Source: Pseudoalteromonas sp. MMG010
GTDB taxonomy: Bacteria > Pseudomonadota > Gammaproteobacteria > Enterobacterales > Alteromonadaceae
Assembly: GCF_018100905.1 (NCBI RefSeq)
Contig: NZ_JAGJEG010000010.1
Coordinates: forward strand, 49,686 to 113,685
Reading direction: 5' to 3'
DNA: 64,000 nucleotides
Shown here: piece by piece, positions 28,139 to 37,674 of the stretch
Layout: each line of letters starts with the position of its first letter
Position numbering within the stretch: the stretch's first letter is position 1
The notes under the pieces: generated by a model
The model's input: the letters and a program-made list of their open reading frames with translations, nothing else
Database searches by the model: none
Told to the model about the DNA's origin: nothing
Position numbers and translations under genes: made by a program

Positions 28139-29830
28139 TTATTGTAAGCCAAGTTCCGATACTCCTTGTTTAAACGTCACATCAACAGGGATATTTGCTT
28201 TGCTTAACTTTTCTAAATCTTGAGCTAGTTCAGGCTTGATGTCACCTAAATTTTGAATTAGTTGATCTACTTTTTCATAATCGCCATCGCCTTGGAGAGT
28301 TAAGATCAGTTCGGAAAGTTTTGCCATCGCTTTACTCATTTTTTCCATATTGATGCTATACAAGCCTTGCTCATTCTTAGAAAAAGCCCCTTCTTGTGCA
28401 AAAAAGTTAAAGCGAATCATATTTGCTTTACCATGTGCAGAGCTTGCTCCAAAGCGTACCGAACGGAAAATACCAGCCATAAATGTGGTGTAGTAATCTT
28501 CTAGTGTTCCTTGAGTTATTTCGCCTTTTTTCAACAACTGCTCAACCATATAAAGGCCAAGAATATCGGCTTTACCTTCTTCTAAAGCACTGGCGTGCTC
28601 TTGTAGAGATTGGCGCACAGTCCCTTTGCCTGTTAGTGTGTTTTTAATGCCCAAGCCATGCGCAACTTCATGAAACATCGTGTTAGCAAAAAAGGCATTA
28701 AAGGTAATGTGTTTTCGTTGTTCTGGTACGATTAATTGCTCTGCAATAGGGACCAAAATCTTGTCAAACTTGGCTCGCATTGCGTTTTTAAGTTGTAATC
28801 TACGAGTACCTTTTTCTAGTTGAACTTGCTCATCATTAGGAAGATTGATTGCAATTGTTTTACTACCCGCATTAGAGTGGCCCGCATAGTAAACAACATC
28901 ATAGGCGTTTAAGTCAGCATCAGAACCAGGTACTTCTTGTTTGTATTTATCTGCAACAGGTAAATCTTTTTGTAATTGAGGTAAAAAGGCAGCAAATTTG
29001 GCTAAGCGTTCACTCCATGCTAAATCTTTAATTAATACATACGATTCATACGCTGCACGATAGCCAAATAACTGATCTTCATAGGTTTCAATTGGACCAA
29101 TAACAATATCGATTGGATTGTTTTTCATATCCATCCACGCAAAATCAGATGCTTGAAAGTCATCTTTTTGTAAAGCATCTGCGCGCATGCTTAAGTAATT
29201 AGCAAATTCTGTATCATCGGCAAGCTTACTTGCCTCACGTAATAAATTTGCTGCAGTTGATAGCTCTTCAGCGTATTCAACCGAATAAGGAACACTATAT
29301 AAATTTCCTTGCTCATCACGTTTTATAACCGAGTAGAGGCCTGTTTTATCTGCAACATCAGCACTATTTAATTCTTCTTTGGTGATGTCTGCAGGATAAA
29401 ATTGTGCACCCAGCGCTTTTTCTGGGTAGCCGCTTAAAAATACGGTGTCGCCTTTTAAACGATCCCAAGGGCCGTAGTTTATATCAGCAAATTTTTTAAC
29501 TTTTTCATCACTTATTTTTGCTAAAAACGCCGCTTTATTTTTACCAAAAGCTTGCTGCCAAAATAAGTCATCCATAATTTTTGAAGCATCAATTAGCTTT
29601 ACTAACATTGCCTTTTGGTTATCACTTAAGTGTGATAAATCAGAAGTAAGAGTAAAATCGGTATAAATGTTTAATCGTTGTGGTTGGGCATTTATAAGTT
29701 GTGATGTCGTCGCTTTATTTTCTGATAGCTTTTTCGCTTCTACGTTTGAATCGGGGGCTTTTTCTGAGCATGCACTTAGCAGCACCATACCTGAAAGCAT
29801 AATTGCATGGCTTATTTTATTTAAGATCAT
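28139..29830 (-). CDS. M49-like zinc metallopeptidase, lipoprotein
   Basis: Probable membrane-anchored zinc peptidase of 563 residues. The N-terminus has a lipoprotein signal with lipobox LSAC (Cys at about 21). The metal motif is HEVAH (387-391), and a second acidic motif EEGKAD begins at Glu417. This is the HEXXH...EE(x)xxAD arrangement of dipeptidyl-peptidase III (M49) relatives, although classical M49 enzymes carry an extra residue (HEXXGH). Such bacterial proteins are often labelled Zn-dependent hydrolase. Assignment to M49 is from memory and moderate; a zinc peptidase is well supported. Single gene, convergent with the HIT gene. Confidence 0.75.
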   Translation of the reverse strand: MILNKISHAIMLSGMVLLSACSEKAPDSNVEAKKLSENKATTSQLINAQPQRLNIYTDFTLTSDLSHLSDNQKAMLVKLIDASKIMDDLFWQQAFGKNKAAFLAKISDEKVKKFADINYGPWDRLKGDTVFLSGYPEKALGAQFYPADITKEELNSADVADKTGLYSVIKRDEQGNLYSVPYSVEYAEELSTAANLLREASKLADDTEFANYLSMRADALQKDDFQASDFAWMDMKNNPIDIVIGPIETYEDQLFGYRAAYESYVLIKDLAWSERLAKFAAFLPQLQKDLPVADKYKQEVPGSDADLNAYDVVYYAGHSNAGSKTIAINLPNDEQVQLEKGTRRLQLKNAMRAKFDKILVPIAEQLIVPEQRKHITFNAFFANTMFHEVAHGLGIKNTLTGKGTVRQSLQEHASALEEGKADILGLYMVEQLLKKGEITQGTLEDYYTTFMAGIFRSVRFGASSAHGKANMIRFNFFAQEGAFSKNEQGLYSINMEKMSKAMAKLSELILTLQGDGDYEKVDQLIQNLGDIKPELAQDLEKLSKANIPVDVTFKQGVSELGLQ

Positions 29831-30166
29831 TTTATTGCCTGTAAAGAATTAATTGAGAAATGTATACACGTTCGTATAAAACGAATTTAAAGGCTGTATA
29901 ACGTTATTACATTAAACCAAATCTCGTCACAAAATAGCAAGTGAAAGACGACGGAACTACGCGAACTAAGGCTATATTAACTCGGTTTACCGTGTTTAGA
30001 TAAGGCTGAGTAAACATGTATAAATTGTTCTTAAATTACTAATAATAAATTATTTCTGTAAATTTCTTAACTTTAGCGTTAAGTTAGATAATACTAAGTA
30101 ATAATAAATATTACTGCGGTGCTTGGTGTTGTAAAATGCTGATTAAAACAAAAGGATAAGAAATCT
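29831..30166. other. divergent intergenic region
   Basis: It lies between the M49-like lipoprotein (minus) and the HDOD gene (plus). It contains a TTCGT-ATAAA-ACGAA inverted repeat at 29871-29885 and a CTTAAC-TTTAGC-GTTAAG repeat at 30066-30083, followed by a TAGATAAT that could be a -10 for the HDOD gene. No coding sequence is seen. Confidence 0.4.
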
Positions 30167-31006
30167 ATGTCAACAGAAAATGCATTATTGACAATTTTGG
30201 TCGATAGAATAAATAACGACACATTGGTGCTTCCTACTCTTCCTGAGGTGGCCATCAAAGTTCGCCAAGCAGCCGACGACCCAAATGTTAATTTAATGCA
30301 GATGGCTGAAGTTATTTCTCTTGACCCAGCTTTATCTGCAAGAATGATTAAAGTGGCAAACAGTGCTTTTATGGGGCGCTCTGTAAAAGTATCTAATTTA
30401 CACCAAGCGGTTACTCGCATTGGTTTACGTCAAATAAAAAATATTGCAACCGCTATGGCGATGGAGCAATTATTTGTTTCAAACAACGATATTATTAAAG
30501 GTTACATGGGAAAAGCATGGCAAAAAACCTTAACGGTTGCATGCCATGCGATTAGTTTAATGGAATTTTATTTAAAAAATAACACCCATACATCCCTTAA
30601 CCGCGATGCAATTACACTCGCTTCATTAGTTTATAATATTGGTGTTTTACCTATTCTAACAGAAGCTGAAAGGCACCCAGAAGTGTTTGCTAATCCTAGC
30701 TTTTTAGCACATGCAATACAAAAGCTAAGTGGTAAAATAGGGGGTTCTATTATGGGGGCTTGGGATTTTCCAGAAGAATTTATTAATGTAGCGCAAAACT
30801 GGTCTGATCCTAAATTTAATACAGAGCAAGTTAGTTATATCGATTTTATTCGAATGGGAGCAATATTAGAGGGTATTTTACAAGTATCTGATAAATCAGC
30901 TGCGCTTCAAGTGTATATTGATAAGGGCATTATTCCTTCAATGAAGCTGTTTTCAAGCGATGAATACAATGACATGCTTGACGATGTTAAAGATATGTTT
31001 AGCTAG
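30167..31006 (+). CDS. HDOD domain protein
   Basis: Cytoplasmic protein with an HDOD domain, a metal-free relative of HD phosphohydrolases used in bacterial signalling. It has 279 residues; AAAGGATAAGAAATCT precedes ATG 30167. The domain covers about residues 15-215, with LPTLPEVAIKVRQAADDPN, LSARMIKVANSAFMG and LHQAVTRIGLRQIKNIATAMAM-type helices. No GGDEF, EAL or receiver domain is fused. The partner is unknown; proteins of this type often regulate motility, biofilm or c-di-GMP output. Single gene ending at a bidirectional terminator. Confidence 0.9.
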   Translation: MSTENALLTILVDRINNDTLVLPTLPEVAIKVRQAADDPNVNLMQMAEVISLDPALSARMIKVANSAFMGRSVKVSNLHQAVTRIGLRQIKNIATAMAMEQLFVSNNDIIKGYMGKAWQKTLTVACHAISLMEFYLKNNTHTSLNRDAITLASLVYNIGVLPILTEAERHPEVFANPSFLAHAIQKLSGKIGGSIMGAWDFPEEFINVAQNWSDPKFNTEQVSYIDFIRMGAILEGILQVSDKSAALQVYIDKGIIPSMKLFSSDEYNDMLDDVKDMFS

Positions 31007-31022
31007 GTCACGCCTTTGTTTT

Positions 31023-31052
31023 AAAAAAAGCACGTAGTAAACGTGCTTTTTT
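31023..31052. terminator. bidirectional terminator
   Basis: AAAAAAGCACGT, loop AGTAA, ACGTGCTTTTTT, between the HDOD gene and convergent rdgC. Confidence 0.9.
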
Positions 31053-31068
31053 ATTGCTGTTAAAATAA

Positions 31069-31980
31069 TTAAGCTAAATCGTCTGCATCACCTAAACCCG
31101 CGGTTAACTCTTCTAGTAGCTGTTTTATTTCTTCTGAAGCAAGGATAAAATCTGCGTCAAGTTTTACGGCCATATCTTCTTTTGGAATATCGGCATTTTC
31201 TTCTTTTAACGTTTCACTGTAACTTAAGCGTTTTATTGAGCCATCGTTTTGCAGCATAAATTTAACACGCTCTTGCCAGTCAAGTGCAAGTTTAGTTACG
31301 CGTTTACCACTTTCTAAATGAGATTTAACTTCTTCACAGGCTAGATCATGCCCTTTAAGCTTAACTTGAGCGCCACTGTCATCAGCTTCTTCAAGTTCTG
31401 CATCTGACCCAATAGCAAACCCTTCTGGAGTGCTAAAATTAGTGAGCCAATCAGTTAAAAATACATCTAGGTCGTAATTAGCAAAGGCTGGAACGACGGG
31501 TAAAGTACCTAGTGATTTGCGAAGTAATGCCAGTAAGTCTTCTGCTTTATTAAAACTACCGCTATTAACCACAACCCAGCCATTTTTTTGATCGATAAAT
31601 GCAAATTGTAAGCTCGATTTTTTAAATGCCTGAGGTAAAAGCGAGTGTAAAATATTCTCTTTTAACTCATCTTTTTCTTTCTTTTTAACTGGGCGGTTTT
31701 CTTCGGCTTCAATTAAATCAACTTTTTCGGCAACTAATTCATTAATCACAGAAGCAGGGAGTACTTTTTCTTCGCGCTTAGCGCACACTAAAATGCTATC
31801 TTGAGAAAAGTGTGAGAGGGTTTGTCCATGTTTACCAAATGCTTTAGTCCAGCCGAACGTTGATAATTCTTGGCCTGTACATGAACGAAATAAATCTTGC
31901 TCTAGTGCTTTATCAAAGTCTTCTTGAGTATAAGAAACGTCTTGTTTAAAGCGATAACAAATAAGGTTACTAAACCACAT
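31069..31980 (-). CDS. rdgC: recombination-associated protein RdgC
   Basis: Ring-shaped DNA-binding protein associated with the nucleoid; it can restrain RecA-mediated recombination and aids replication-fork processing. The product has 303 residues, the standard length, and opens MWFSNLICYRFKQDV. Family stretches LSTFGWTKAFGKHG and KLALDWQERVKFMLQNDGSIKRL are clear. The start ATG 31980 follows GGATAA. It is transcribed toward the HDOD gene. Confidence 0.96.
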   Translation of the reverse strand: MWFSNLICYRFKQDVSYTQEDFDKALEQDLFRSCTGQELSTFGWTKAFGKHGQTLSHFSQDSILVCAKREEKVLPASVINELVAEKVDLIEAEENRPVKKKEKDELKENILHSLLPQAFKKSSLQFAFIDQKNGWVVVNSGSFNKAEDLLALLRKSLGTLPVVPAFANYDLDVFLTDWLTNFSTPEGFAIGSDAELEEADDSGAQVKLKGHDLACEEVKSHLESGKRVTKLALDWQERVKFMLQNDGSIKRLSYSETLKEENADIPKEDMAVKLDADFILASEEIKQLLEELTAGLGDADDLA

Positions 31981-32094
31981 GCAGAATTATCCATATAAAA
32001 AATTTGTCCAATCATAGCAATAAAATAAGCTCACTGGAACGTAAGTTAGATGCTTTTAATGCATGTGGTGATATTTAAATACCCACTTTTATTA

Positions 32095-33852
32095 TTAAAA
32101 AATGGGAAGTGGTTTTTGCATGTTTTTTGGAAATTTAATATGGTAATGAAGTCCTTCATTTTCTTTACTACTGGCCTCGATTGAACCACTTAGTGTTTGT
32201 TTTACTAAATTAAATGTTATGTGCGTACCTAGGCCACTCCCGCCTTGATCACGTTTAGTGGTAAAAAATGGGTCAAATAATTTAGCTAATTGCTCTGCTG
32301 TTACACCATGGCCATTATCTTTATAATCAATGATTAAGTCTTCGTCGCTTTGTTTAACGTCGATAGTAATCACTCCATGTTGTATAGACTCAAAGCCATG
32401 AATTAATGAATTCATAATTAAATTAGTAAATATTTGACTAATAGCGCCTGCTGGTAAGTTTAAAATAAGATCATCTTCACATTGTAGAGTGATTTCATGT
32501 GATGTTTTTTTAATTTTTGGATGCAAAGAATGAATAATTTCATTGACGTAATCTTTAAAATTAATTGTGCGAATGGCTTCACTGGCTTGATCAACTGCAA
32601 TTTGCTTAAAGCTAGCAATTAACTCTGAGGCTCTATCTAGATTGTTGGTAAGTAGTGTGGTGCTTTGTTTCGCATCATTTATAAAATCTTCAAGTGCTTT
32701 TGGGGAAAGTGTTTTTGTCTTATAAGCTGTATCAATTTGTGTTAAGCGCTCTTCTAAGAAGGAGGTGGCAGTAACACCAATCCCAATAGGGGTATTAATG
32801 TCATGAGTGATCCCTGCAACAAGGCCGCCTAAAGCTGCCATTTTCTCTGAACCAACTAAGCGCTCATGGGCAAGATTAAGTTCATCAAGGTAGCCTTGTA
32901 ATTCGGTTTGCTTAGTGAGAAGCTCTTGTTCTGTTTGACGGCGTAAATCGACTTCTTCTGTAAGTGCAAGTTTTTGCTTTTCTAATTCATACTTTTGTTG
33001 CTGCAAGTCCATCATAGCTTGACTTAAATTAGAGGTTTTTCGTGCAACATCTTGCTCAAGCTGTAAATTATGTTGATCTAGTTTTTCATTACTTATAATG
33101 AGAGCTTTTTGCGCCAGCTCTAGCTCTTCCCTTGATTGAATAACTTTATTTATTAAGTTATTAAATGCTTGTTCCATTACTTTTAATTCGTTGTGCTCTT
33201 CGGTTTCTATTGCTATTTGGCAGCCTTCTAGCTTTTCTAGCTCTAAGTCCTCTATTTGTTCAGTTAATTGTGCCAAAGGGTCTGTTAGTAGCTTTCTAAA
33301 TGCTAATAAAAATAACATGATCAAAAATGCAGTTTTTATCATGGCATTACCAATTAAAAAGTAAATTGATACCATAATACGGCTTAGAACAACTTCGCGA
33401 CTTGAGAATAACGTGACATCACCGACTTGTGTTGCTCGTCCAGAAAACTCAAATATTAAAGGGAAAGTATACCCAAATAAGCCGGTTTGGGTGTCCTCTA
33501 CTAATACTTCCTCTAGTACCAGTTGTTGGCTGTACAGCTCTTCAATATCTAAGGTTTTACCAAATTGCGAGAGTATTTCTCCACTGTCATCACGTACAAT
33601 TATTCCTTCTATCATTGGGATCGCTAATAATCCTTCTGCTGTAGTAATGGTCTGTTTGGTATTTAACTCCCAAATAGCACGAGTTAAACTACGGCTAAAG
33701 GTTTTTTGTAGGGTGGTTAGTTCACTGCGAATATTATCTTTTGTATTTACGTACTCTGCTATTACTTGCCCGCATGTCACTACAAATGTTAGCAAAAAAT
33801 AAGCTGACAAAACGCGAGTGAGCAACTTCTTAGAAAGGCTTTTTTGTAACAT
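32095..33852 (-). CDS. membrane sensor histidine kinase (orphan)
   Basis: Two-component sensor kinase of 585 residues. It has an N-terminal membrane helix (about 10-30), a periplasmic domain of about 120 residues with SLTRAIWELNTKQTITTAEGLL, a second helix (about 160-183), a HAMP-like linker, and a long coiled coil (about 220-325, many Gln, Glu and Lys). The phospho-acceptor region is GGLVAGITHDINTPIG with His350. HATPase motifs follow: NLIMNSLIHG (N box), DYKDNGHGV (G1) and GGSGLGTHI (G2). The HDINTP form is the class in which the response regulator is often encoded elsewhere; none is adjacent here. The signal is unknown. Confidence 0.93.
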   Translation of the reverse strand: MLQKSLSKKLLTRVLSAYFLLTFVVTCGQVIAEYVNTKDNIRSELTTLQKTFSRSLTRAIWELNTKQTITTAEGLLAIPMIEGIIVRDDSGEILSQFGKTLDIEELYSQQLVLEEVLVEDTQTGLFGYTFPLIFEFSGRATQVGDVTLFSSREVVLSRIMVSIYFLIGNAMIKTAFLIMLFLLAFRKLLTDPLAQLTEQIEDLELEKLEGCQIAIETEEHNELKVMEQAFNNLINKVIQSREELELAQKALIISNEKLDQHNLQLEQDVARKTSNLSQAMMDLQQQKYELEKQKLALTEEVDLRRQTEQELLTKQTELQGYLDELNLAHERLVGSEKMAALGGLVAGITHDINTPIGIGVTATSFLEERLTQIDTAYKTKTLSPKALEDFINDAKQSTTLLTNNLDRASELIASFKQIAVDQASEAIRTINFKDYVNEIIHSLHPKIKKTSHEITLQCEDDLILNLPAGAISQIFTNLIMNSLIHGFESIQHGVITIDVKQSDEDLIIDYKDNGHGVTAEQLAKLFDPFFTTKRDQGGSGLGTHITFNLVKQTLSGSIEASSKENEGLHYHIKFPKNMQKPLPIF

Positions 33853-34152
33853 AATAAATTCAGATCCCTTAGCTGCGAAGTAAAGTAATTTATAAAATTG
33901 GCTTCTTTACTTAATTTTGTCCTATAAAGTTAGTCAATAAACACTTAAAAATAAATATTTTGATTAACTATTGAATACTATCTAAATCTAAAAAATATAA
34001 GAATAGCTAAATAGTATTATAATTATTTATGTATAAATTTAATGAAACTTGCATAATTTTATCAATCTGCTGTCTGTTTTTTATTTAAAAAGGATGTTTT
34101 ATCTTTTCACATAGGGTTGACAGCATAGCTATTATTGAGGCAATCTTACGCC
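33853..34152 (+). other. AT-rich region upstream of the thr leader
   Basis: No gene is seen. It should hold the thr promoter. TTCACA (34106-34111), an 18-bp spacer and TATTAT (34130-34135) is the best pair I see. A perfect TTGACA at 34117-34122 has no good -10 at the right distance before the leader start. Confidence 0.4.
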
Positions 34153-34212
34153 ATGAAAATATTTAATCGTGTTCTGACCATTATTATTACAACCATCATT
34201 CTTTCTGGATAG
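34153..34212 (+). CDS. thrL: thr operon leader peptide
   Basis: Nineteen-codon reading frame MKIFNRVLTIIITTIILSG, with three Thr and six Ile codons; all the Thr codons and most of the Ile codons cluster at 34177-34200. The stop (34210-34212) falls just before the antiterminator arm. As in E. coli thrL, ribosome stalling at Thr or Ile codons when charged tRNAs are scarce would favour read-through into thrABC. The leader is richer in Ile than in Thr. GAGG lies a little far upstream, so its translation efficiency is uncertain. Confidence 0.88.
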   Translation: MKIFNRVLTIIITTIILSG

Positions 34213-34215
34213 TGG

Positions 34216-34273
34216 CATAGGTCGGTGCAACAAATTTAAAGGCCTGTGTTCATAAGAAGCACAGGCCTTTTTT
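34216..34273 (+). promoter_or_regulatory. thr operon transcription attenuator
   Basis: Terminator: AAAGGCCTGTG (34238-34248) pairs with 34260-34270, an 11-bp perfect stem followed by six T to 34273. Competing antiterminator: CATAGGTC (34216-34223) can pair over all eight bases, two as G-U, with GGCCTGTG (34241-34248), the first arm of the terminator. A ribosome finishing at the leader stop would cover 34216-34223 and let the terminator form. Confidence 0.88.
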
Positions 34274-34300
34274 CGTTTTATGGGATGAGGAAGCATAATA

Positions 34301-36718
34301 ATGAGAGTATTAAAGTTTGGTGGGTCATCACTTGCTGATTTCACATGTTTACAGCAAGTAGCTCAATTAGCGAAAGCGCAGTTAAAAGATGAAATGCTAT
34401 TAGTGCTTTCAGCTCCTGGCGGAATGACTGACTCTTTAGTTGCTTTAGCCAGTACAGCAGAGCAAGGGAAAGATATCAGCGATTTATGGCAGGCTTTAGT
34501 AACACGTTGTGATGCACTTAAAGCAAGCGTTGAAAAAGACCATCCAAGTGTAGAAAATTGGCCTAACTTTGCCGAATTAAAAAATAAATTAGACGGTGTA
34601 TCGCTAATTCAATGTTGCCCTGATCAAGTGCGAGCTTTTGTTATTAGTTTTGGTGAGCGTGTTAGCGTGTCGCTAATGCAGTCGTTATTGAGCTCTCACG
34701 ATGCTCGATATCTTGAAGCCACAGCTTGTATTGCTTCTACCGGTGGCTATATTGATGCTGAAGCTGATTTAGTGGCAAGTAAAGCGCGTTTTCAATCGGT
34801 ATTAAAAGCACAGCCCGCTAAAATTTATATCATGCCTGGCTTTACTGCTAGTAATGAACAAGGTGAACTAACGACACTTGGGCGAAATGGTTCTGATTAT
34901 TCTGCTGCCATTGCTGCAGGGTGTTTAGAGGCTGAGATTTGCCAAATTTGGACCGATGTAGATGGTGTTTACAGCGCTGACCCTCGTTACATTAAAAAAG
35001 CGACAAAGGTCGATTTTTTATCATATAAGGAAGCGATGGAACTTTCTTATTTTGGTGCTAAAGTTCTTCATCCAAAAACAATCTTGCCTTGTGCAAAGGC
35101 CTCTGTACCTTGCGAAATAAAAAATACGCATAATGCCGATGCTCAAGGAACATTAATCGGTAACGATTATCCATCGAATGAACCAGTAAAAGCGCTTTCA
35201 AGTTTACAAGATTTAGCAATGCTTACGGTTTCAGGCCCAGGTATGAAAGGCAAAGTTGGTATGGCGTCGAAGGTATTTAATGCGCTTGCACACGACAATG
35301 TATCAATTGTATTAATTACACAGTCTTCATGTGAATTTAGTATTAGCTTTTGTGTACACGAAAGTGATTTAGCTTTAGCACTTGATGCATTACAAAGCGC
35401 ATTTGAATTGGAGTCAAAGGCCGGGCTTATTGAGCCTGTTCATGTACAGCGCAATTTAGCTATTGTGACTTTGGTGGGTGATAATATGCGTGCTCATAAA
35501 GGGTTAGCGGCTAAGTTTTTTGCATCATTATCGCAAGCGCAAGTCAATATTGTTGCAATAGCACAAGATTCTACTGAAAGTGCAATCTCAGCTGTTATTG
35601 ATGGTGAGTTATGTAATGATGCAGTGAAAATTTGTCATGAAAACTTCTTTACCCATGTGCCGTCAATTGATGTGTTTTTACTTGGCTGTGGATTAGTAGG
35701 CCAAGAACTTATTTCTCAATTACAACGCCAACAAGCATGGTTAGAAAAGCGTAACATTAAGCTTAACCTTTACGGTGTTGCAAACTCACGTCAACTTCAT
35801 TTAGATAGCGAAGGTATCAGCTTTGATGACTGGCAACAAAAGCTAACGGCATCTGAGCAAAAGTTTGATTTATCGTTAGTAGAGCAGTTTGTTAAACAAA
35901 ACCACTTAGTTAATCCGGTATTAGTTGATTGTACTTCTTCTGATGCACTTGCTGCCCAATATTTAGATTTTTTAAATGCGGGTTTCCATGTTGTTGCCGC
36001 CAATAAAAAAGCAAATACCAGTTCATATGCTTATTACCGCGATTTAATTGCCGCGACACAAAAGAATAATCGTAAGTTTCTATACGAAACTAATGTAGGT
36101 GCAGGTTTACCTGTCATTGATAATTTACAGTCATTATTTGGCGCAGGTGATGAACTACTTGAATTTAGCGGTATTTTATCGGGTTCACTATCTTATATGT
36201 TTGGTGCCTTAGAAGATGGTTTATCATTATCTCAGGCTACGATAAAAGCAAAAGAAAGCGGCTTTACTGAACCTGATCCACGTGATGATTTATCGGGTAC
36301 TGATGTAGCACGTAAGCTATTAATTATTGCGCGTGAAGCGGGTATGCAATTAGAACTCAGTGATATTGAAGTTGAGTCAGTGCTGCCAAAAGGGTTTGCC
36401 GAAGGTGATAGCATTGATGAATTTATGGCTAAATTACCAAGCCTTGATGCTGATTTCGAACAACGTATTAAAGCAGCTGCAGCCGAAAACAAAGTACTTC
36501 GTTATGTCGGGACTATTGTTAATGGACATTGTAAAGTCGGTATTGAGGCTGTAGATAGTAGCCACGCGTTAAATGTAATTCGTGATGGCGAAAACGCCTT
36601 AGCTATTTTAAGTCAATATTATCAACCTCGCCCGTTTGTTATCCGTGGTTATGGTGCCGGTTCTGCGGTTACCGCAGCAGGCGTGTTTGCAGATATTTTA
36701 AAAACCTTATCGCGTTAG
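34301..36718 (+). CDS. thrA: bifunctional aspartokinase I / homoserine dehydrogenase I
   Basis: Catalyses the first and third steps from aspartate to threonine: phosphorylation of aspartate and reduction of aspartate semialdehyde to homoserine. It has 805 residues, slightly shorter than E. coli ThrA. The aspartokinase domain (about 1-285) begins MRVLKFGGSSLAD and has TLGRNGSDYSAA; two ACT regulatory segments occupy about 305-455. The homoserine dehydrogenase domain starts at the NAD(P) motif VFLLGCGLVGQE (about 456) and includes NVGAGLPVI and GTDVARKLLI. It is first in thrABC, 28 bp after the attenuator, and threonine feedback through ACT is expected. Confidence 0.97.
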   Translation: MRVLKFGGSSLADFTCLQQVAQLAKAQLKDEMLLVLSAPGGMTDSLVALASTAEQGKDISDLWQALVTRCDALKASVEKDHPSVENWPNFAELKNKLDGVSLIQCCPDQVRAFVISFGERVSVSLMQSLLSSHDARYLEATACIASTGGYIDAEADLVASKARFQSVLKAQPAKIYIMPGFTASNEQGELTTLGRNGSDYSAAIAAGCLEAEICQIWTDVDGVYSADPRYIKKATKVDFLSYKEAMELSYFGAKVLHPKTILPCAKASVPCEIKNTHNADAQGTLIGNDYPSNEPVKALSSLQDLAMLTVSGPGMKGKVGMASKVFNALAHDNVSIVLITQSSCEFSISFCVHESDLALALDALQSAFELESKAGLIEPVHVQRNLAIVTLVGDNMRAHKGLAAKFFASLSQAQVNIVAIAQDSTESAISAVIDGELCNDAVKICHENFFTHVPSIDVFLLGCGLVGQELISQLQRQQAWLEKRNIKLNLYGVANSRQLHLDSEGISFDDWQQKLTASEQKFDLSLVEQFVKQNHLVNPVLVDCTSSDALAAQYLDFLNAGFHVVAANKKANTSSYAYYRDLIAATQKNNRKFLYETNVGAGLPVIDNLQSLFGAGDELLEFSGILSGSLSYMFGALEDGLSLSQATIKAKESGFTEPDPRDDLSGTDVARKLLIIAREAGMQLELSDIEVESVLPKGFAEGDSIDEFMAKLPSLDADFEQRIKAAAAENKVLRYVGTIVNGHCKVGIEAVDSSHALNVIRDGENALAILSQYYQPRPFVIRGYGAGSAVTAAGVFADILKTLSR

Positions 36719-36727
36719 GAGTGAGTA

Positions 36728-37660
36728 ATGATTGAAGTCTATGCGCCGGCGTCTATAGGTAACTTTACAGTCGGTTTTGATGCCCTTGGCGCAGCGCTTG
36801 CGCCGATTGATGGCACGTTACTTGGCGATGTAGTGGTTGTTAGCGACGCTGAAAAAGATGAATTTATTTGTACGGGTGAATACGCACATAAGTTACCAAG
36901 TGATGCAAGCGAAAACCTAGCGTATCAATGCTTAATGCATTTTAAACAGCATGTAGCCCCTAATATGACACCTGTTAAGTTAGAGCTTAAAAAGAATCTT
37001 CCTGTCGGATCGGGGCTGGGTTCGAGTGCGTGCTCGGTCGTTGCTACGTTTGCAGCATTAGATAAGTTCGCTGACACACAATTAAGTCAAGTTGAGTTAA
37101 TTGAACTGATGGCTGACTTTGAAGCGATTGTTAGCGGTGGTCGTCACTATGACAATATTACGCCCTGTTATTTAGGTGGATTGCAGCTAACAGGTGATTT
37201 AATTCCAAATAAATCATTAACGTTGCCTGTCGATGAAAATTGGTATTATGTTGCTGCTTTTCCTGGTTTTTCGCTTAATACCGCTAAAGCACGTTCGGTA
37301 TTGCCAAAGCAACTGAGCATGCACGATAGTGTTGAGTTTGCACAGCGCTTATCTGCGTTTAGCAGTTTATTACTGACTCAGCGTTTTGATGATGCATTAA
37401 GCATTATGCAAGATGCTATTGCAGAGCCGTATCGTGCGCCGCTTATTAAAGGGTTTAGCGAGGCTAAAGCGAGTCTGCCGGAGTTAGGCGCTGAAATAGT
37501 GAGTATTTCTGGTGCTGGTCCCACATTATTTAGCCTGTGTAAAACATTAGAATCAGCACAAAAGTGTGCTGATTGGCTTAAAGAAAATTACATTAACGAG
37601 CAGGGCTTTTGCCATGTGTGTAAATTAGATAACGACGGCACACGTCAATTAACAGCATAA
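36728..37660 (+). CDS. thrB: homoserine kinase
   Basis: GHMP-family kinase converting homoserine to O-phosphohomoserine with ATP. The product is 310 residues, the normal length. It begins with VYAPASIGNFTVGFDALG and has the GHMP phosphate loop PVGSGLGSSACS (about 91-102) and the C-terminal SISGAGPTLFSL. It follows thrA by nine bases and precedes thrC by 14, so the three genes are one transcript under the thrL attenuator. Confidence 0.97.
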   Translation: MIEVYAPASIGNFTVGFDALGAALAPIDGTLLGDVVVVSDAEKDEFICTGEYAHKLPSDASENLAYQCLMHFKQHVAPNMTPVKLELKKNLPVGSGLGSSACSVVATFAALDKFADTQLSQVELIELMADFEAIVSGGRHYDNITPCYLGGLQLTGDLIPNKSLTLPVDENWYYVAAFPGFSLNTAKARSVLPKQLSMHDSVEFAQRLSAFSSLLLTQRFDDALSIMQDAIAEPYRAPLIKGFSEAKASLPELGAEIVSISGAGPTLFSLCKTLESAQKCADWLKENYINEQGFCHVCKLDNDGTRQLTA

Positions 37661-37674
37661 AGGAAAAGCTAATC

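Noticed and set aside
34117..34122. Perfect TTGACA taken as the thr -35
   Set aside because: No acceptable -10 lies 16-18 bp downstream, and a start from it would begin at or after the leader ATG; the TTCACA/TATTAT pair fits better.
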